A stretch of DNA of 64,000 bases, from positions 9,980 through 73,979 of the forward strand of contig NZ_WJFC01000046.1 in assembly GCF_009725235.1 (NCBI RefSeq), written 5' to 3'. Below the pieces are notes generated by a model that did no database searches, was not told the DNA's origin, and was given only the letters and a program-made list of their open reading frames with translations. The position numbers were made by a program, and so were the translations under genes. This document shows positions 8,498 to 17,092 of this stretch, piece after piece (positions within the stretch are counted from its first letter, which is position 1; the number at the start of each line of letters is the position of its first letter). This stretch comes from Scytonema sp. UIC 10036 (GTDB lineage Bacteria > Cyanobacteriota > Cyanobacteriia > Cyanobacteriales > Nostocaceae).

Positions 8498-9565
8498 TTG
8501 ACTATAACGGCTGGTGTAGGTTTTTGGGGAGTGAGTCAGTTAATCAACTCTTCTGGTGATGGAATTCTGTCATCAGACGATCCCAAGTTACCCCCAGAAG
8601 AACGACAGCGCAAAGCAAGACTTGAGGAACGCCGACAGCAATTGGGGATCGATGTCCAATTTTTAAACGATGTCGTCAATCAATTGTTTTGGGAAAAAAA
8701 ACCGAATTTACGCAACCGCACACTGACAGATTCTCCAGATGATTTACAATTGAGAGCGGATTGGGACGCTATTGCAGATGACACTTTATCAAAAATTTCT
8801 GTGTTGAGTTCTGGTTCACGCAGGCAGTTGGGTAGTTTTACATCGGCAGATCGCGATCGCTGGAAAGTGCAAGTCAATCAAGTAAATGTTGGTAGCCGTT
8901 CTTTATTTGATTTAGGAGATGCGGCATTCTTTAGATATTTTCCACAACAGCGAGGTAAGAATTTTCTCGCTCAACCTATCGGGCAAATATGGCATGGATT
9001 TGTGACTGATAAACTCAATGCTATCTTAGCTGGAAGTGCTTTTAGAAAAATTTCATTTGAAACAGGAACTACCAGTACCAGAAGACAGGGAACTTTAAAA
9101 CCAGGTGAAGGTCAAGTTTTTATAGCAGAGCTTCGGAAAGAGCAGCTGATGGAAGTCAGATTGAGTGCGAGCCTCAAAATTTTGCTTTCCGTCTACTCTC
9201 CCAGTGGCAAGCTTAAAATTTTAGAAGATTCACAAAAACGGAATTTATCTCTCAAACTGAACGAGAGCGGATTTTATGAATTTGTGGTTGTCTCTACAGC
9301 TTCAAGAGACGCTTTAGATTACACGTTAACCATTACAGCAACTACAGAAACTCCCAAGCCAACGATCACTCCTACACCAACACCAATAGAAACACCAACG
9401 CCCACTCCGACACCCACAGAAACACCTACACCAGTGCCAACAGAAACACCTACACTCACTCCGACATCAACAGAAACACCTACACCAATACCTACAGAAA
9501 CACCTACAGAAACACCTACACCAATACCTACAGAAACACCTACCCCTACTCCATCAAATATCTAA
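8498..9565 (+). CDS. Transmembrane and C-terminal part of the frameshifted kinase gene
   Basis: The frame is open upstream of the nominal TTG start and encodes [20 protein letters not shown] and a following hydrophobic stretch, the transmembrane helix that should follow the kinase linker. A domain related to the C-terminal region of the first kinase comes next ([20 protein letters not shown] resembles its IPDAYFTPTIDKLFYTKH). After a further beta-rich stretch the protein ends in about 65 residues of Thr/Pro repeats ([13 protein letters not shown] units). These are encoded by tandem ACACCTACA-type DNA repeats at about 9360-9560. The tail is likely a flexible wall-spanning stalk. The piece has no convincing ribosome site of its own, so it is best read as the second half of a single protein of about 733 residues. 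Confidence 0.7.
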   Translation: MTITAGVGFWGVSQLINSSGDGILSSDDPKLPPEERQRKARLEERRQQLGIDVQFLNDVVNQLFWEKKPNLRNRTLTDSPDDLQLRADWDAIADDTLSKISVLSSGSRRQLGSFTSADRDRWKVQVNQVNVGSRSLFDLGDAAFFRYFPQQRGKNFLAQPIGQIWHGFVTDKLNAILAGSAFRKISFETGTTSTRRQGTLKPGEGQVFIAELRKEQLMEVRLSASLKILLSVYSPSGKLKILEDSQKRNLSLKLNESGFYEFVVVSTASRDALDYTLTITATTETPKPTITPTPTPIETPTPTPTPTETPTPVPTETPTLTPTSTETPTPIPTETPTETPTPIPTETPTPTPSNI

Positions 9566-9710
9566 AATCAAAAATGATAAGCAAAAAAAAAGTATACACA
9601 AAGACACTATAGGTGTGCCATAATTGCCGTTCTGTGCAGTTATGCACGGCAGCCTCTTAAGTACAATTATTTACTGTAAAGTAGCGAAATACAGCAGATT
9701 TCAACTTGGT

Positions 9711-9776
9711 GAGGTACAAAAATTACCCCCCTCTGTCCCCCCAAAGCATCGGGGGGATGAAAGGGGGGTGTACCTC
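9711..9776. repeat. Palindromic repeat with C/G-rich double stem
   Basis: The ends GAGGTACA and TGTACCTC are perfect inverted repeats. Inside them CCCCCCT pairs with AGGGGGG, and an inner CCCCCC pairs with GGGGGG around AAAGCATC. It is a compact MITE-like or REP-like hairpin in the gap before speD. The rest of the 9566-9861 interval shows nothing else recognisable. Confidence 0.7.
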
Positions 9777-9861
9777 ATTCAGATGCAAAGCGCTGTATGT
9801 ATTTAATGCCAGGAGTTCATTATTCTGTAGTCTTTTGTGTTTTAAGGGTGGAAATTTGGAA

Positions 9862-10284
9862 ATGCAATCTTACCTGGTGGGGGACACACCTTTGGTTCCA
9901 GTTGGCAGACACTGCATTTTAGAGCTTTACGACTGTCCAACATACTTACTCGACAATCCTGTTTTTATTAAACAGGCTCTTGAGGAAGCAGCTAAAGTGG
10001 CAAAGTCCACTTTGCTTTCTGAGGTGACTCACCATTTCGAGCCTTATGGAGTTACTGGTCTAGCACTTTTAGCTGAGTCTCACATCTCAATACATACTTG
10101 GCCGGAATATGGTTATATAGCTGTGGATATTTTTACCTGCGGTGAATATGCCGAACCGGAGAAAGCCTGCAAATACCTTGTGCTCGCTTTCCAAGCCAGC
10201 AGTCATACCCTCTTAACACTTCCCAGAGGGAAGTTATCGCCTGAAATCCAAAAACGACTTGAGGACAGTTTGGTTATTCAATAA
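9862..10284 (+). CDS. speD: S-adenosylmethionine decarboxylase proenzyme (pyruvoyl-dependent)
   Basis: The 140-residue protein matches the short prokaryotic AdoMetDC class. The self-cleavage site is LLAESHISIHTWPE (about residues 66-79). The chain is cut before the Ser of ESHIS, and that Ser becomes the pyruvoyl cofactor. The conserved FTCGE segment follows. The enzyme decarboxylates S-adenosylmethionine to provide aminopropyl groups for spermidine-type polyamines. I chose the ATG at 9862 because the protein then starts at the family's usual position; the frame continues upstream through the hairpin repeat without similarity. It stands alone, with no polyamine synthase beside it. Confidence 0.93.
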   Translation: MQSYLVGDTPLVPVGRHCILELYDCPTYLLDNPVFIKQALEEAAKVAKSTLLSEVTHHFEPYGVTGLALLAESHISIHTWPEYGYIAVDIFTCGEYAEPEKACKYLVLAFQASSHTLLTLPRGKLSPEIQKRLEDSLVIQ

Positions 10285-10376
10285 TTTGTAATTAGGGCTT
10301 GCAAGATGCCCGACTTGTTGAAGGATGCTGTTAGCAAATCAGAAATATCACCGCTCAGTTGATGCTTTCTCGTCCT

Positions 10377-10403
10377 CTCGTTCCCAGCAGAACCGGGAAC
10401 GAG
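10377..10403. repeat. Perfect 9-bp hairpin downstream of speD
   Basis: CTCGTTCCC and GGGAACGAG form a 9-bp stem around a 9-base loop between two convergent genes. It lacks a T tract, so it is more likely a dispersed palindrome than an intrinsic terminator, although it could slow transcription from either side. Confidence 0.55.
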
Positions 10404-10419
10404 GTGATAAGGTGACAAG

Positions 10420-11181
10420 TTATTTTAGAGCAAGTTCATCAAGAGAACACCCAAAATGCCCTGCACCTCGAATTAATTGAGAGCTAGCGATCTGATTATC
10501 AAACGAACTATAGACTACTTTATCGAAGAAAAGAGAACCTTTATAGATATTGGTTAACAAGAATTTTAAGCCAGAAAAGAGAAACTCTGGAAGAGAGTTA
10601 TTTCCAAATTTAATGGATTCGACAGTAGGTAAGAGTGCTTTGAAATGACCTGGATCGTTAAAGACAAGACATAAGCTGCTAAATATTAAATATTCTTCAT
10701 TGCTATGGTTAATTCCTAACAAGGATGTTGTTTGTCTTTCGGCAATGTATTTTAATGTTTGTGCTGCTGCTACAAATTGTTGAACTTTAAGAATTAATTC
10801 ATCTGCAGTTAACGAATCGCAATTTAACCAGGATATATAGCTGAGGCACGTGTTGTTAAATTTAATTGCACTTAGGGAGAAGTTAGCTTGTAGCTGTTGA
10901 AAGAAACACATAATTTCAGCTTCTGAGAGGACGGGACAAGTGTTTCCATTCTCGGGAAACACTTGAGCCAAGCTGAGTGTTTCTTTGGGGCAATGCAGGG
11001 TTGCGATCGCATGAGAAAACCAAGAACCTAAATTATTTTGTGTCTCTTCATGCGCGAGTTGTCTAAGAATTTTGTCCTGTTCAGTTTTTGAATTTGTAAT
11101 GAAGAGGAACCCTTTTGGGCTTAAAGCATGAATTATATGAGTTTCATAATCTTGAAATGTTCTTAAGTGATAGATTTTCAT
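10420..11181 (-). CDS. Uncharacterised protein, 253 residues
   Basis: I do not recognise this protein. It has no signal peptide or transmembrane segment and reads as a soluble, mostly helical protein with scattered Cys. It starts MKIYHLRTFQDYETHIIHAL and ends in GAGHFGCSLDELALK. The ATG at 11181 is preceded by AGGAGA at good spacing, and codon use resembles the neighbours, so it is likely real. It converges on speD and has no operon partner. I cannot assign a role. Confidence 0.65.
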   Translation of the reverse strand: MKIYHLRTFQDYETHIIHALSPKGFLFITNSKTEQDKILRQLAHEETQNNLGSWFSHAIATLHCPKETLSLAQVFPENGNTCPVLSEAEIMCFFQQLQANFSLSAIKFNNTCLSYISWLNCDSLTADELILKVQQFVAAAQTLKYIAERQTTSLLGINHSNEEYLIFSSLCLVFNDPGHFKALLPTVESIKFGNNSLPEFLFSGLKFLLTNIYKGSLFFDKVVYSSFDNQIASSQLIRGAGHFGCSLDELALK

Positions 11182-11264
11182 AATCCTGTCTCCTTAATTT
11201 TTCCTTTAGATACGTAGAGCGACACCCAATACTACGTAGGTTTTGCTAAAAACACAAATTCAAG

Positions 11265-11339
11265 GTAGGTTGGGTTGAGGAACGAAACCCAACATCTATC
11301 AGCATTTGTTGGGTTTCGCTTACGCTCTACCCAACCTAC
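11265..11339. repeat. MITE-like palindrome of the GTAGGTTGGGT type
   Basis: GTAGGTTGGGT at the left end pairs with ACCCAACCTAC at the right. Inside, CGAAACCCAACA pairs with TGTTGGGTTTCG. Palindromes of this sequence are common in cyanobacterial intergenic regions. The motif GCGACACCC occurs on both sides of it (about 11219 and 11370). Confidence 0.75.
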
Positions 11340-11463
11340 AATTTCTCTCAGCCCTTGCAGTATTGGAGCGACACCCTTTTAAAGCGTGAGCGTTAAATAA
11401 CAGAAAACCTATACAAAAGTTTTTTAAGTCAGTCGCCATAAATAACACAAATAATCCTTAGTG

Positions 11464-11504
11464 GTTCGTAGTTGCGCTGAGCACGCTAAAGCGAAACTAC
11501 GAAC
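11464..11504. repeat. Hairpin repeat of the GTTCGTAGTT type
   Basis: GTTCGTAGTT and AACTACGAAC are perfect 10-base inverted arms around a loop that can pair further (GCGCT with AGCG). It is another dispersed palindrome. The weak plus-strand frame that starts here and runs into the NUDIX gene is not convincing as a gene. The 11182-11652 interval otherwise shows nothing. Confidence 0.65.
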
Positions 11505-11652
11505 GGAAGTTAGATACTTTACATTTAGTTACAAAACCGTGTTTTTTCTTGCCGACCTACTTAAGTACTTTTGCTCAGTTTGGTGCCGTTCAGTTTTTAA
11601 GCTAAAGGAAAATTGTGAGGAAGTTGTGAGTGACACCTGTTCCTTAGTCGAT

Positions 11653-12264
11653 CTAATCAAAGTCTGTGGGCAAATTTGGATTGCGGTAATGTTCAAAAAG
11701 TCGAGCGATTTGAGTTGGTGTCACGCGCCCAAGAGACAGTTGTGGAATGCCATCTTCAGGAAAAAAATCGACTTCTTCGGTTTCAATACTGGGTGATGGA
11801 GAACCACTTATAAGTTCGCAAAGAAAAAACAGCTTGTAGACGTAATTCGGATGGGGTGGATGTCCGTGTCTGTTCCTGTCATAAACAGCTAGCAGTTTGA
11901 CAGCACGGGTAAGATAACCAGATTCTTCTCGGATTTCTTTGACGACGGCTTCGCTTGGCGATTCTCCAACATCAGCCCATCCGCCAGGTAACGTCCAACA
12001 ACCGTCTTCTCGTTCTTTCACTAACAATATCTGATTGTCGCGAAACACAACTCCGCGCACGTCAACCTTGGGTGTTGCGTACCCAACTTCACGAGTAAAT
12101 AAATCAAGAATATAGCTATGTTCGACGTTTGAATGAGTCGCTGCGATTTCAGCTGCAATAAGCTGTATTGATTTAAACCGTTCTATGTCGTAAGGATTTT
12201 GAGAATAGGTCAGACCAATTTGAGCGATCGCTTGCAATTTTTGCGCCCATTCAAGCCACTGCAT
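11653..12264 (-). CDS. NUDIX hydrolase with N-terminal hydrolase_N domain
   Basis: The 203-residue protein carries a helical N-terminal region (about residues 1-65, the domain that precedes NUDIX in YjhB-like proteins) and a NUDIX domain. The NUDIX box is complete: GWADVGESPSEAVVKEIREESGY, shown here in pieces as GWADVGES and REESGY with the metal-binding Glu residues. GCWTLPGG precedes it. These enzymes hydrolyse nucleoside diphosphates linked to another group, such as ADP-ribose, NADH or CDP-alcohols. The VYDRNRHGHPP segment is typical of this subgroup. It is followed by an STRR array and then pgk on the same strand, but the gap makes co-transcription uncertain. Confidence 0.9.
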   Translation of the reverse strand: MQWLEWAQKLQAIAQIGLTYSQNPYDIERFKSIQLIAAEIAATHSNVEHSYILDLFTREVGYATPKVDVRGVVFRDNQILLVKEREDGCWTLPGGWADVGESPSEAVVKEIREESGYLTRAVKLLAVYDRNRHGHPPHPNYVYKLFFLCELISGSPSPSIETEEVDFFPEDGIPQLSLGRVTPTQIARLFEHYRNPNLPTDFD

Positions 12265-12267
12265 AAT

Positions 12268-12352
12268 TTTTTGTTAGTAGTTAGTAGTTAGTAGTTAGTA
12301 GTTAGTAGTCTTTCTACTATCCACTAACAACTAACCACTAACAACTAACCAT
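12268..12352. repeat. Heptanucleotide STRR array between the NUDIX gene and pgk
   Basis: Five GTTAGTA heptamers are followed, after CTTTCTACTATCC, by AACTAACCACTAACAAC-type heptamers of the opposite sense. The two halves could form a hairpin in the transcript downstream of pgk, so it may act as a terminator or RNA stabiliser. Confidence 0.85.
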
Positions 12353-12361
12353 TATCCCATT

Positions 12362-13564
12362 TTACGCTTCATCCAAGGCAGCGATACCGGGTAGTACCTT
12401 ACCTTCGAGCAACTCCAAGCTAGCGCCCCCACCAGTGGAGATGTGACTCATTTGGTCGGCTAAACCAACTTTTTCCACAGCCGCTACAGAATCACCACCG
12501 CCAATAATGGTGATAGCGCCTGTTTTGCTGATATCGGCAAGAGTCTGGGCAACTGCCTCAGTACCAGCAGCAAACTTATCAAATTCAAACACACCCATTG
12601 GACCGTTCCAAATGACCGTTTTGCAATCAGCAAGGGCATCTTGGAAAAGTTTTACAGAGTCGGGACCAATATCCAACCCCATCCAACCATCGGGTATATT
12701 TTCCACACTCACGGTTTGTGAGTTGGCATCAGCAGCGAATTTATCTGCGACGACCACATCAGTAGGAAGTAGGAAAGTTACGCCCTTTTCCTTTGCCTTA
12801 GCTTCCAAAGACTTAGCTAATTCTAGCTTGTCCTCTTCCACCAAAGACTTACCGACACTTAAACCACGGGCTTTAAAGAAAGTGAATATCATACCACCAC
12901 CCAGGATCAGTTTGTCACACTTCTCCAGGAGGGCTTCAATCACGCCAATCTTGCTGGAAACTTTAGAACCACCAATAATAGCCACCAAAGGACGTTGGGG
13001 ATTCTCGATCGCGTTTTGCAGGTACTGCAATTCTTTTTCAATCAAATAACCAGCAACAGAAGGGGATAGGTATTTTGTGACACCTTCAGTAGAAGCATGG
13101 GCGCGGTGTGCGGTACCAAAAGCATCATTAACATACAAATCTGCATTTGCCGCTAATTTTTGGGCAAATTCAGGGTCATTTTGTTCCTCTTGCTTGTAAA
13201 AACGGACGTTTTCGAGTAAGAGAACTTGACCGTTTTGCAGCCCTGCCACCTTGGCTGCAACATCATCGCCGATGGAGTCATCAGTTTTTACAACTTCTTG
13301 CCCCAATAACTCAGAGAGGCGCTTGGCAACCGGAGTTAGGCGAAGTTTATCATCGACACCCTTGGGTCGTCCAAAATGACTTGCTAGAATTACCTTAGCT
13401 CCCTTCTGTGTCAAATCCTGAATGGTTGGTAAAGCTGCCCGGATGCGCGTATCATCTGTGATGTTACCGGCATCATCTAGAGGTACGTTAAAGTCAACTC
13501 GCACTAGGGCGCGTTTACCAGACAAGTCTGCTGCAGACAAATTTGCCAAAGATTTCTTTGACAC
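12362..13564 (-). CDS. pgk: Phosphoglycerate kinase
   Basis: The 400-residue protein spans the full two-domain PGK fold. The N-terminal substrate motif is RVDFNVPL, followed by ASHFGRPKG and the [17 protein letters not shown] segment. The C-terminal nucleotide side has [24 protein letters not shown] and the GGGDSVAAV loop. It transfers phosphate between 1,3-bisphosphoglycerate and ADP in glycolysis, or in reverse in the Calvin cycle. I chose the GTG at 13564 because AGGAGGT lies eight bases upstream and the protein then starts [10 protein letters not shown]; the frame is open further up without similarity. It is divergent from the stress-protein gene, with about 90 bases between them that must hold both promoters. 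Confidence 0.97.
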   Translation of the reverse strand: MSKKSLANLSAADLSGKRALVRVDFNVPLDDAGNITDDTRIRAALPTIQDLTQKGAKVILASHFGRPKGVDDKLRLTPVAKRLSELLGQEVVKTDDSIGDDVAAKVAGLQNGQVLLLENVRFYKQEEQNDPEFAQKLAANADLYVNDAFGTAHRAHASTEGVTKYLSPSVAGYLIEKELQYLQNAIENPQRPLVAIIGGSKVSSKIGVIEALLEKCDKLILGGGMIFTFFKARGLSVGKSLVEEDKLELAKSLEAKAKEKGVTFLLPTDVVVADKFAADANSQTVSVENIPDGWMGLDIGPDSVKLFQDALADCKTVIWNGPMGVFEFDKFAAGTEAVAQTLADISKTGAITIIGGGDSVAAVEKVGLADQMSHISTGGGASLELLEGKVLPGIAALDEA

Positions 13565-13654
13565 GTTACGAACCTCCTGATTGCCTTTTTGATATGTTTT
13601 GATAAGTAGACCCATCCAGATTTTACCGACTCAGGGGGGCGGAGGTGAATCCAA

Positions 13655-14056
13655 ATGTTTAAAACTGTTTTATTTCCAATTGACCAAAGTAGGGAAGCAC
13701 GAGAAGCAGCCGATATGGTTGTGAATATTGTGCAAAAGTATGGTAGTAACTTGGTGCTGCTGAGTGTGGTTGAAGAAGTTGCAGATTCCACTGGAAGTGT
13801 AATGACATCCCCAGAGACAGTAGCCCAACTGCTAGAAAGTGCCAAATCCTTGTTTTCCCAACAAGGAATTTCAGCCGAAACTCTTGAACGGCAAGGAAAA
13901 CCAGCTTTTACTATCTGCGATGTTGCAGATGAGGTAGGAGCAGATTTAATCATCATGGGCTGTCGCGGCTTGGGATTAACGGACGAGGGGTCACAAGATA
14001 GCGTGACAACTCGCGTCATTAATCTTTCCCCCTGTCCCGTGTTGATAGTGCCGTAG
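13655..14056 (+). CDS. Universal stress protein (UspA family)
   Basis: This 133-residue single-domain Usp opens FKTVLFPIDQS, has the VVEEV strand, and ends in the ATP-binding motif MGCRGLG-x-SQDSVTTRVI and then CPVLIVP. The G-2x-G-9x-G(S/T) spacing of ATP-binding Usps is roughly kept, with Gln-Asp in place of the usual Gly-Ser, so nucleotide binding is likely but not certain. GGAGGTG sits eight bases before the ATG. It diverges from pgk and stands alone. The role is general stress tolerance, with no specific partner visible. Confidence 0.92.
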   Translation: MFKTVLFPIDQSREAREAADMVVNIVQKYGSNLVLLSVVEEVADSTGSVMTSPETVAQLLESAKSLFSQQGISAETLERQGKPAFTICDVADEVGADLIIMGCRGLGLTDEGSQDSVTTRVINLSPCPVLIVP

Positions 14057-14125
14057 CAGTGACCAGTGACCAGTGACCAGGTAGATAGTTTTTTGGCTAG
14101 GGAGTGTATCTACCTTTGAGTTCTT

Positions 14126-14212
14126 GTAGGGTGGGCATTTTGCCCGCCTTATTACTTATGACGGGCGAGACGCTCATACCACAATTTAAATCCAAAATCC
14201 AAAATCTAAAAT
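14126..14212. repeat. Hairpin plus heptamer repeats between convergent genes
   Basis: GGTGGGCA and TGCCCGCC (14130-14148) form a short GC-rich stem with one G-T pair. From about 14184 a run of heptamers AAATCCA, AAATCCA, AAATCTA, AAATCTA reaches the stop codon of the thioesterase gene. A short GTGACCA triplicate lies at about 14061-14080. All are dispersed repeat debris, and the hairpin may end transcripts from either side. Confidence 0.6.
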
Positions 14213-14974
14213 CTAAAATTTTAAATCCACAATACGCTTGGCTAGATTTTCCAACAAGAGCGACTGTGCTGAATTTATAAAAAAGTGGTCACCTGGAAGC
14301 ATCTTTAATGAGAAAGCAGAATTTGTTTGTTCTCGCCATGCTTCCAGTTCCTCATAATTAGCTTCTGTATCTTCCAAGCCACCAAAAGTAGCTATGGGAA
14401 AGTTAAGCGGTGGCTCATAACTGTAAACATAGGTTTCCAAAACTGCAAAATCTGCTCGTACAATAGGGACTAGTACTTCCATCAATTCGGCATTTTCCAG
14501 TACTGCTTTGGGAGTCCCATTGAGGCGGCGTAATTCTTCTTTGAATTCAGAATCGCCTAAAGTGTGGATCGGAGGCTTTGTATTGGGGATTTGAGGAGCG
14601 CGACGACCAGAAACGAACAATTGTACTGGTTCTAAAGTGTACTGTTTTCTTAGAAAACGGGCAAGTTCAAAGCTGACAAGGGCACCCATACTGTGACCAA
14701 AAAAGGCAAATGGTTTGTCTAAATGTGGTTTGATAGCTTGAGCTAAAGCCTCAACTAAAGATTCCAGTAGAGTGAATGGAGCTAGCTTCATTTGGCTTCC
14801 CCGTCCGGGAAGTTCCACTGGGCAAACTTCTACATTTCGGGGTAGACTGTCTGACCATGTGCGAAAAATCAGAGAGCTACCACCTGCATAGGGGAAGCAG
14901 AACAAACGTAAGTTTGCGCGAGGGTTGGGTTTGGGATAGGTTACCCAGGATTTAAAGGTCGATGTATTAGTCAT
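14213..14974 (-). CDS. Type II thioesterase (alpha/beta hydrolase)
   Basis: The 253-residue protein is an external thioesterase of the NRPS/PKS editing type. It begins with the family pattern LRLFCFPYAGGSS and continues with CPVELPGRGS, the nucleophile elbow GHSMGAL (Ser about residue 101) and the catalytic His in PGDHFF (about residue 228). The acid is probably in GGLEDTEA. Such enzymes clear misprimed acyl groups from carrier proteins and may release products. It lies about 9.5 kb left of the large NRPS/PKS cluster on the opposite strand, with unrelated genes in between. A link to that cluster is possible but unproven. Confidence 0.92.
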   Translation of the reverse strand: MTNTSTFKSWVTYPKPNPRANLRLFCFPYAGGSSLIFRTWSDSLPRNVEVCPVELPGRGSQMKLAPFTLLESLVEALAQAIKPHLDKPFAFFGHSMGALVSFELARFLRKQYTLEPVQLFVSGRRAPQIPNTKPPIHTLGDSEFKEELRRLNGTPKAVLENAELMEVLVPIVRADFAVLETYVYSYEPPLNFPIATFGGLEDTEANYEELEAWREQTNSAFSLKMLPGDHFFINSAQSLLLENLAKRIVDLKF

Positions 14975-15499
14975 AACTTAATAATTTTACTTTAAACAAA
15001 TCTCCGATGGGCGCACTCCAAAATGGTGTGTTACGGCGCATGAAGTGAGTGTATACTTAAATGCGTAAAAGTTTAGCACCTACCAGAAGAGAGAAATAAT
15101 GTTCTAATAGCGAATATTTATGATGATGTATGTTTATGATAGATATTTTATATGAATACTGTGTTGCTCAATGCTGCGTACTTCTCTTAAGATGACAGCA
15201 AAGAATTGATAAATACTCTCAACAAGTATTCTCTTGTAAGGTTAGAAGCTACAAGCAAGCGATCGCTATTTGCTCAAGCTTGCTTAGACTTTTAGGGTAT
15301 GCCTCTTTTCAGCTAGGTGTTAGTCTTGCATGAGAAATATAAAGGACGGGCTGGATGCTCATCCCACACAACTATGAAAAATATCCTGGAAATATGCAAC
15401 GCCAGCGCTCCAATATCATTTCTAAGAGGGAATTAGGACTTACGCACTGTACAAATTGACCATCATATGAATCAACGAATAATGGTCGTTTCAGGCTTG

Positions 15500-15526
15500 T
15501 AGGGGCGCAAGGCATTGCGCCCCTGC
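15500..15526. repeat. Perfect 10-bp hairpin in a 625-bp gene-free stretch
   Basis: AGGGGCGCAA and TTGCGCCCCT are perfect inverted arms around GGCA. The motif is a common cyanobacterial dispersed palindrome. The surrounding interval 14975-15599 has no convincing gene; it is AT-rich with one HIP1 site near 15260. Confidence 0.7.
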
Positions 15527-15599
15527 GGTAGGTGATGATGGTTCTCAGGTATGTCTTCATTTCCAAGCAAGTGTCAATCATCTTGCCAATAAAACTTCT

Positions 15600-16325
15600 T
15601 CAGTACTTCAATAGAATTGGCAATATTGGTCGTGCATCAAGAATTTTTCCTCTCATCTCACTATCAAACGTCAACTCTAGCAGTGGGGATGTTCTTTTTT
15701 CTATAGTGACAATCCCATGCAAACACAGCAAGGAGATAGCATGACTTAAAGGTCGATCGCCACTAACTGTCACTTTAACTCCTGTTAGCTTGTTTATACC
15801 GAGAGGATGAGACATTAACTGCCGATGTGCTGACAATGAGGCATCAAGCGAAGTTGTAAGAGCAATGGAGTTAGGAATAACAAAGCAAATAGGCTCTTCC
15901 AAACTGGCAACATTAGGGACTGCAAAGTGAACAGACACATCTGGTTGCGTACTTTCTATTCTTCGTCGCCTAAAAGATAAGGGTGATTTGGCTGTAACAA
16001 ACTTGGAACGTAAACCAATACCGAAGGGTGATGCTCCCGTGCGCTGCCAGTCAAAACGTGCTGAAGTATGGATACCAGTACACGCAGCGTGCCGTTCAAA
16101 AGCACGTTCGTCTTCTACCCAAATCAGTTCAAGATAAGTGTTCTCAAAAAAAATTATCCTTGAGGCTGTTCCTTGTTCTACACGTTGAACCAGATGCGGT
16201 GAGCAATGAAGACCAAGTTCTTGAAGAACTAAAGCATCGGCAACACATTTTGTTGTGCAAACAAAAATGTGATCGATTTCTAGTATGAAATTATTCACGC
16301 TTAGTTGTAGTGAGGAAGTCAACAT
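15600..16325 (-). CDS. VOC (glyoxalase-like) domain protein
   Basis: This 241-residue protein starts with the vicinal-oxygen-chelate pattern ILEIDHIFVCT. A VEQGTASRIIFFENTYLELIW segment, given here as QGTASRIIFFEN and TYLELIW, matches the glyoxalase_3 type. His18 and the Glu in LELIW are likely metal ligands. Two babab modules appear to be present, the second less clear. The family covers isomerases, dioxygenases and resistance proteins, so the substrate cannot be assigned. It stands alone with long gaps on both sides. The ATG at 16325 is followed by a plausible N terminus MLTSSLQLSVNNF. Confidence 0.78.
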   Translation of the reverse strand: MLTSSLQLSVNNFILEIDHIFVCTTKCVADALVLQELGLHCSPHLVQRVEQGTASRIIFFENTYLELIWVEDERAFERHAACTGIHTSARFDWQRTGASPFGIGLRSKFVTAKSPLSFRRRRIESTQPDVSVHFAVPNVASLEEPICFVIPNSIALTTSLDASLSAHRQLMSHPLGINKLTGVKVTVSGDRPLSHAISLLCLHGIVTIEKRTSPLLELTFDSEMRGKILDARPILPILLKY

Positions 16326-16359
16326 AGCAACTATTTTTAGATGTGGCTTTATCTACTGA

Positions 16360-16402
16360 ACTTGGAGCGAGGTCAAGAGATTTGATTTGCCTCGCTCCAA
16401 GT
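16360..16402. repeat. Perfect 13-bp inverted repeat in a gene-free stretch
   Basis: ACTTGGAGCGAGG and CCTCGCTCCAAGT pair exactly around a 17-base loop. The rest of 16326-17092 carries no convincing gene. The weak frame from 16343 includes the hairpin and has unlikely composition, so I leave it out. A promoter for the next gene must lie here. Confidence 0.6.
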
Positions 16403-17092
16403 GTGGAGAAGATTGGAATGGAATTTAGAAAGTTTTTATTGACTTGCCGTAAGACGAGCAAGACCATGACTTGGAGGTTAATAGATTGCGAAGCAAAGAC
16501 CTGCTGTACAAGCAACCGCTTTATAAAAGTTAACCAAAATTGGTTAACAAAGAACCAAAAAAACCTGCCCTTAGGGCAAAGTCTGACAAATTTTGGACGA
16601 CATTACCCAAATCTAAAACATCACTATGTGGGATACTCCACAAAAATTTTGGCTCTAAAACCTTGGTTCTTTCATTTGTCATGAGTGAATACAGTATTTA
16701 ATTAAAATATTTCTCATTAAGAATACCATGGAATTGAGCAATCTACAATCGGATTAACATTATAATATTGACTTAAATATTTTGAAGGGCTTTGAAAACT
16801 TGTGTAGCTTGGCAAAAGCAATTAACCAACTAGAGTGAAGTCAGGATAACCTTGAAGGCATTGCGGAATTTAAATATGAGTAACTTTCTCAATAGGAGCG
16901 CATTTGTTACAAAGAATTTTTTGGCATCTAGCGTGCCTACTCAAATCTAGTCAAGTGGCTTCTCGAAAATTCGTAATTATTACCCTACGGAAGTTTCGGG
17001 GAGCTTGAATAAAGAAGCTCCGTATTTGTGCTAATCTACACTAAATAGTAAATGCCATACAATAATATTATACGCTTAAAGTATATAACCTA

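Noticed and set aside
11461..11796. Plus-strand frame of 111 codons
   Set aside because: It starts inside a palindromic repeat and its second half is antisense to the NUDIX gene. It has no ribosome site and no family pattern.
14213..14974. Counting the type II thioesterase as part of the NRPS/PKS cluster
   Set aside because: It is about 9.5 kb away, on the other strand, with unrelated genes, a repeat-rich region and IS debris between. The link is possible but not shown.
16343..16684. Plus-strand frame of 113 codons
   Set aside because: It contains a perfect hairpin repeat and has odd composition. No motif or ribosome site was seen.
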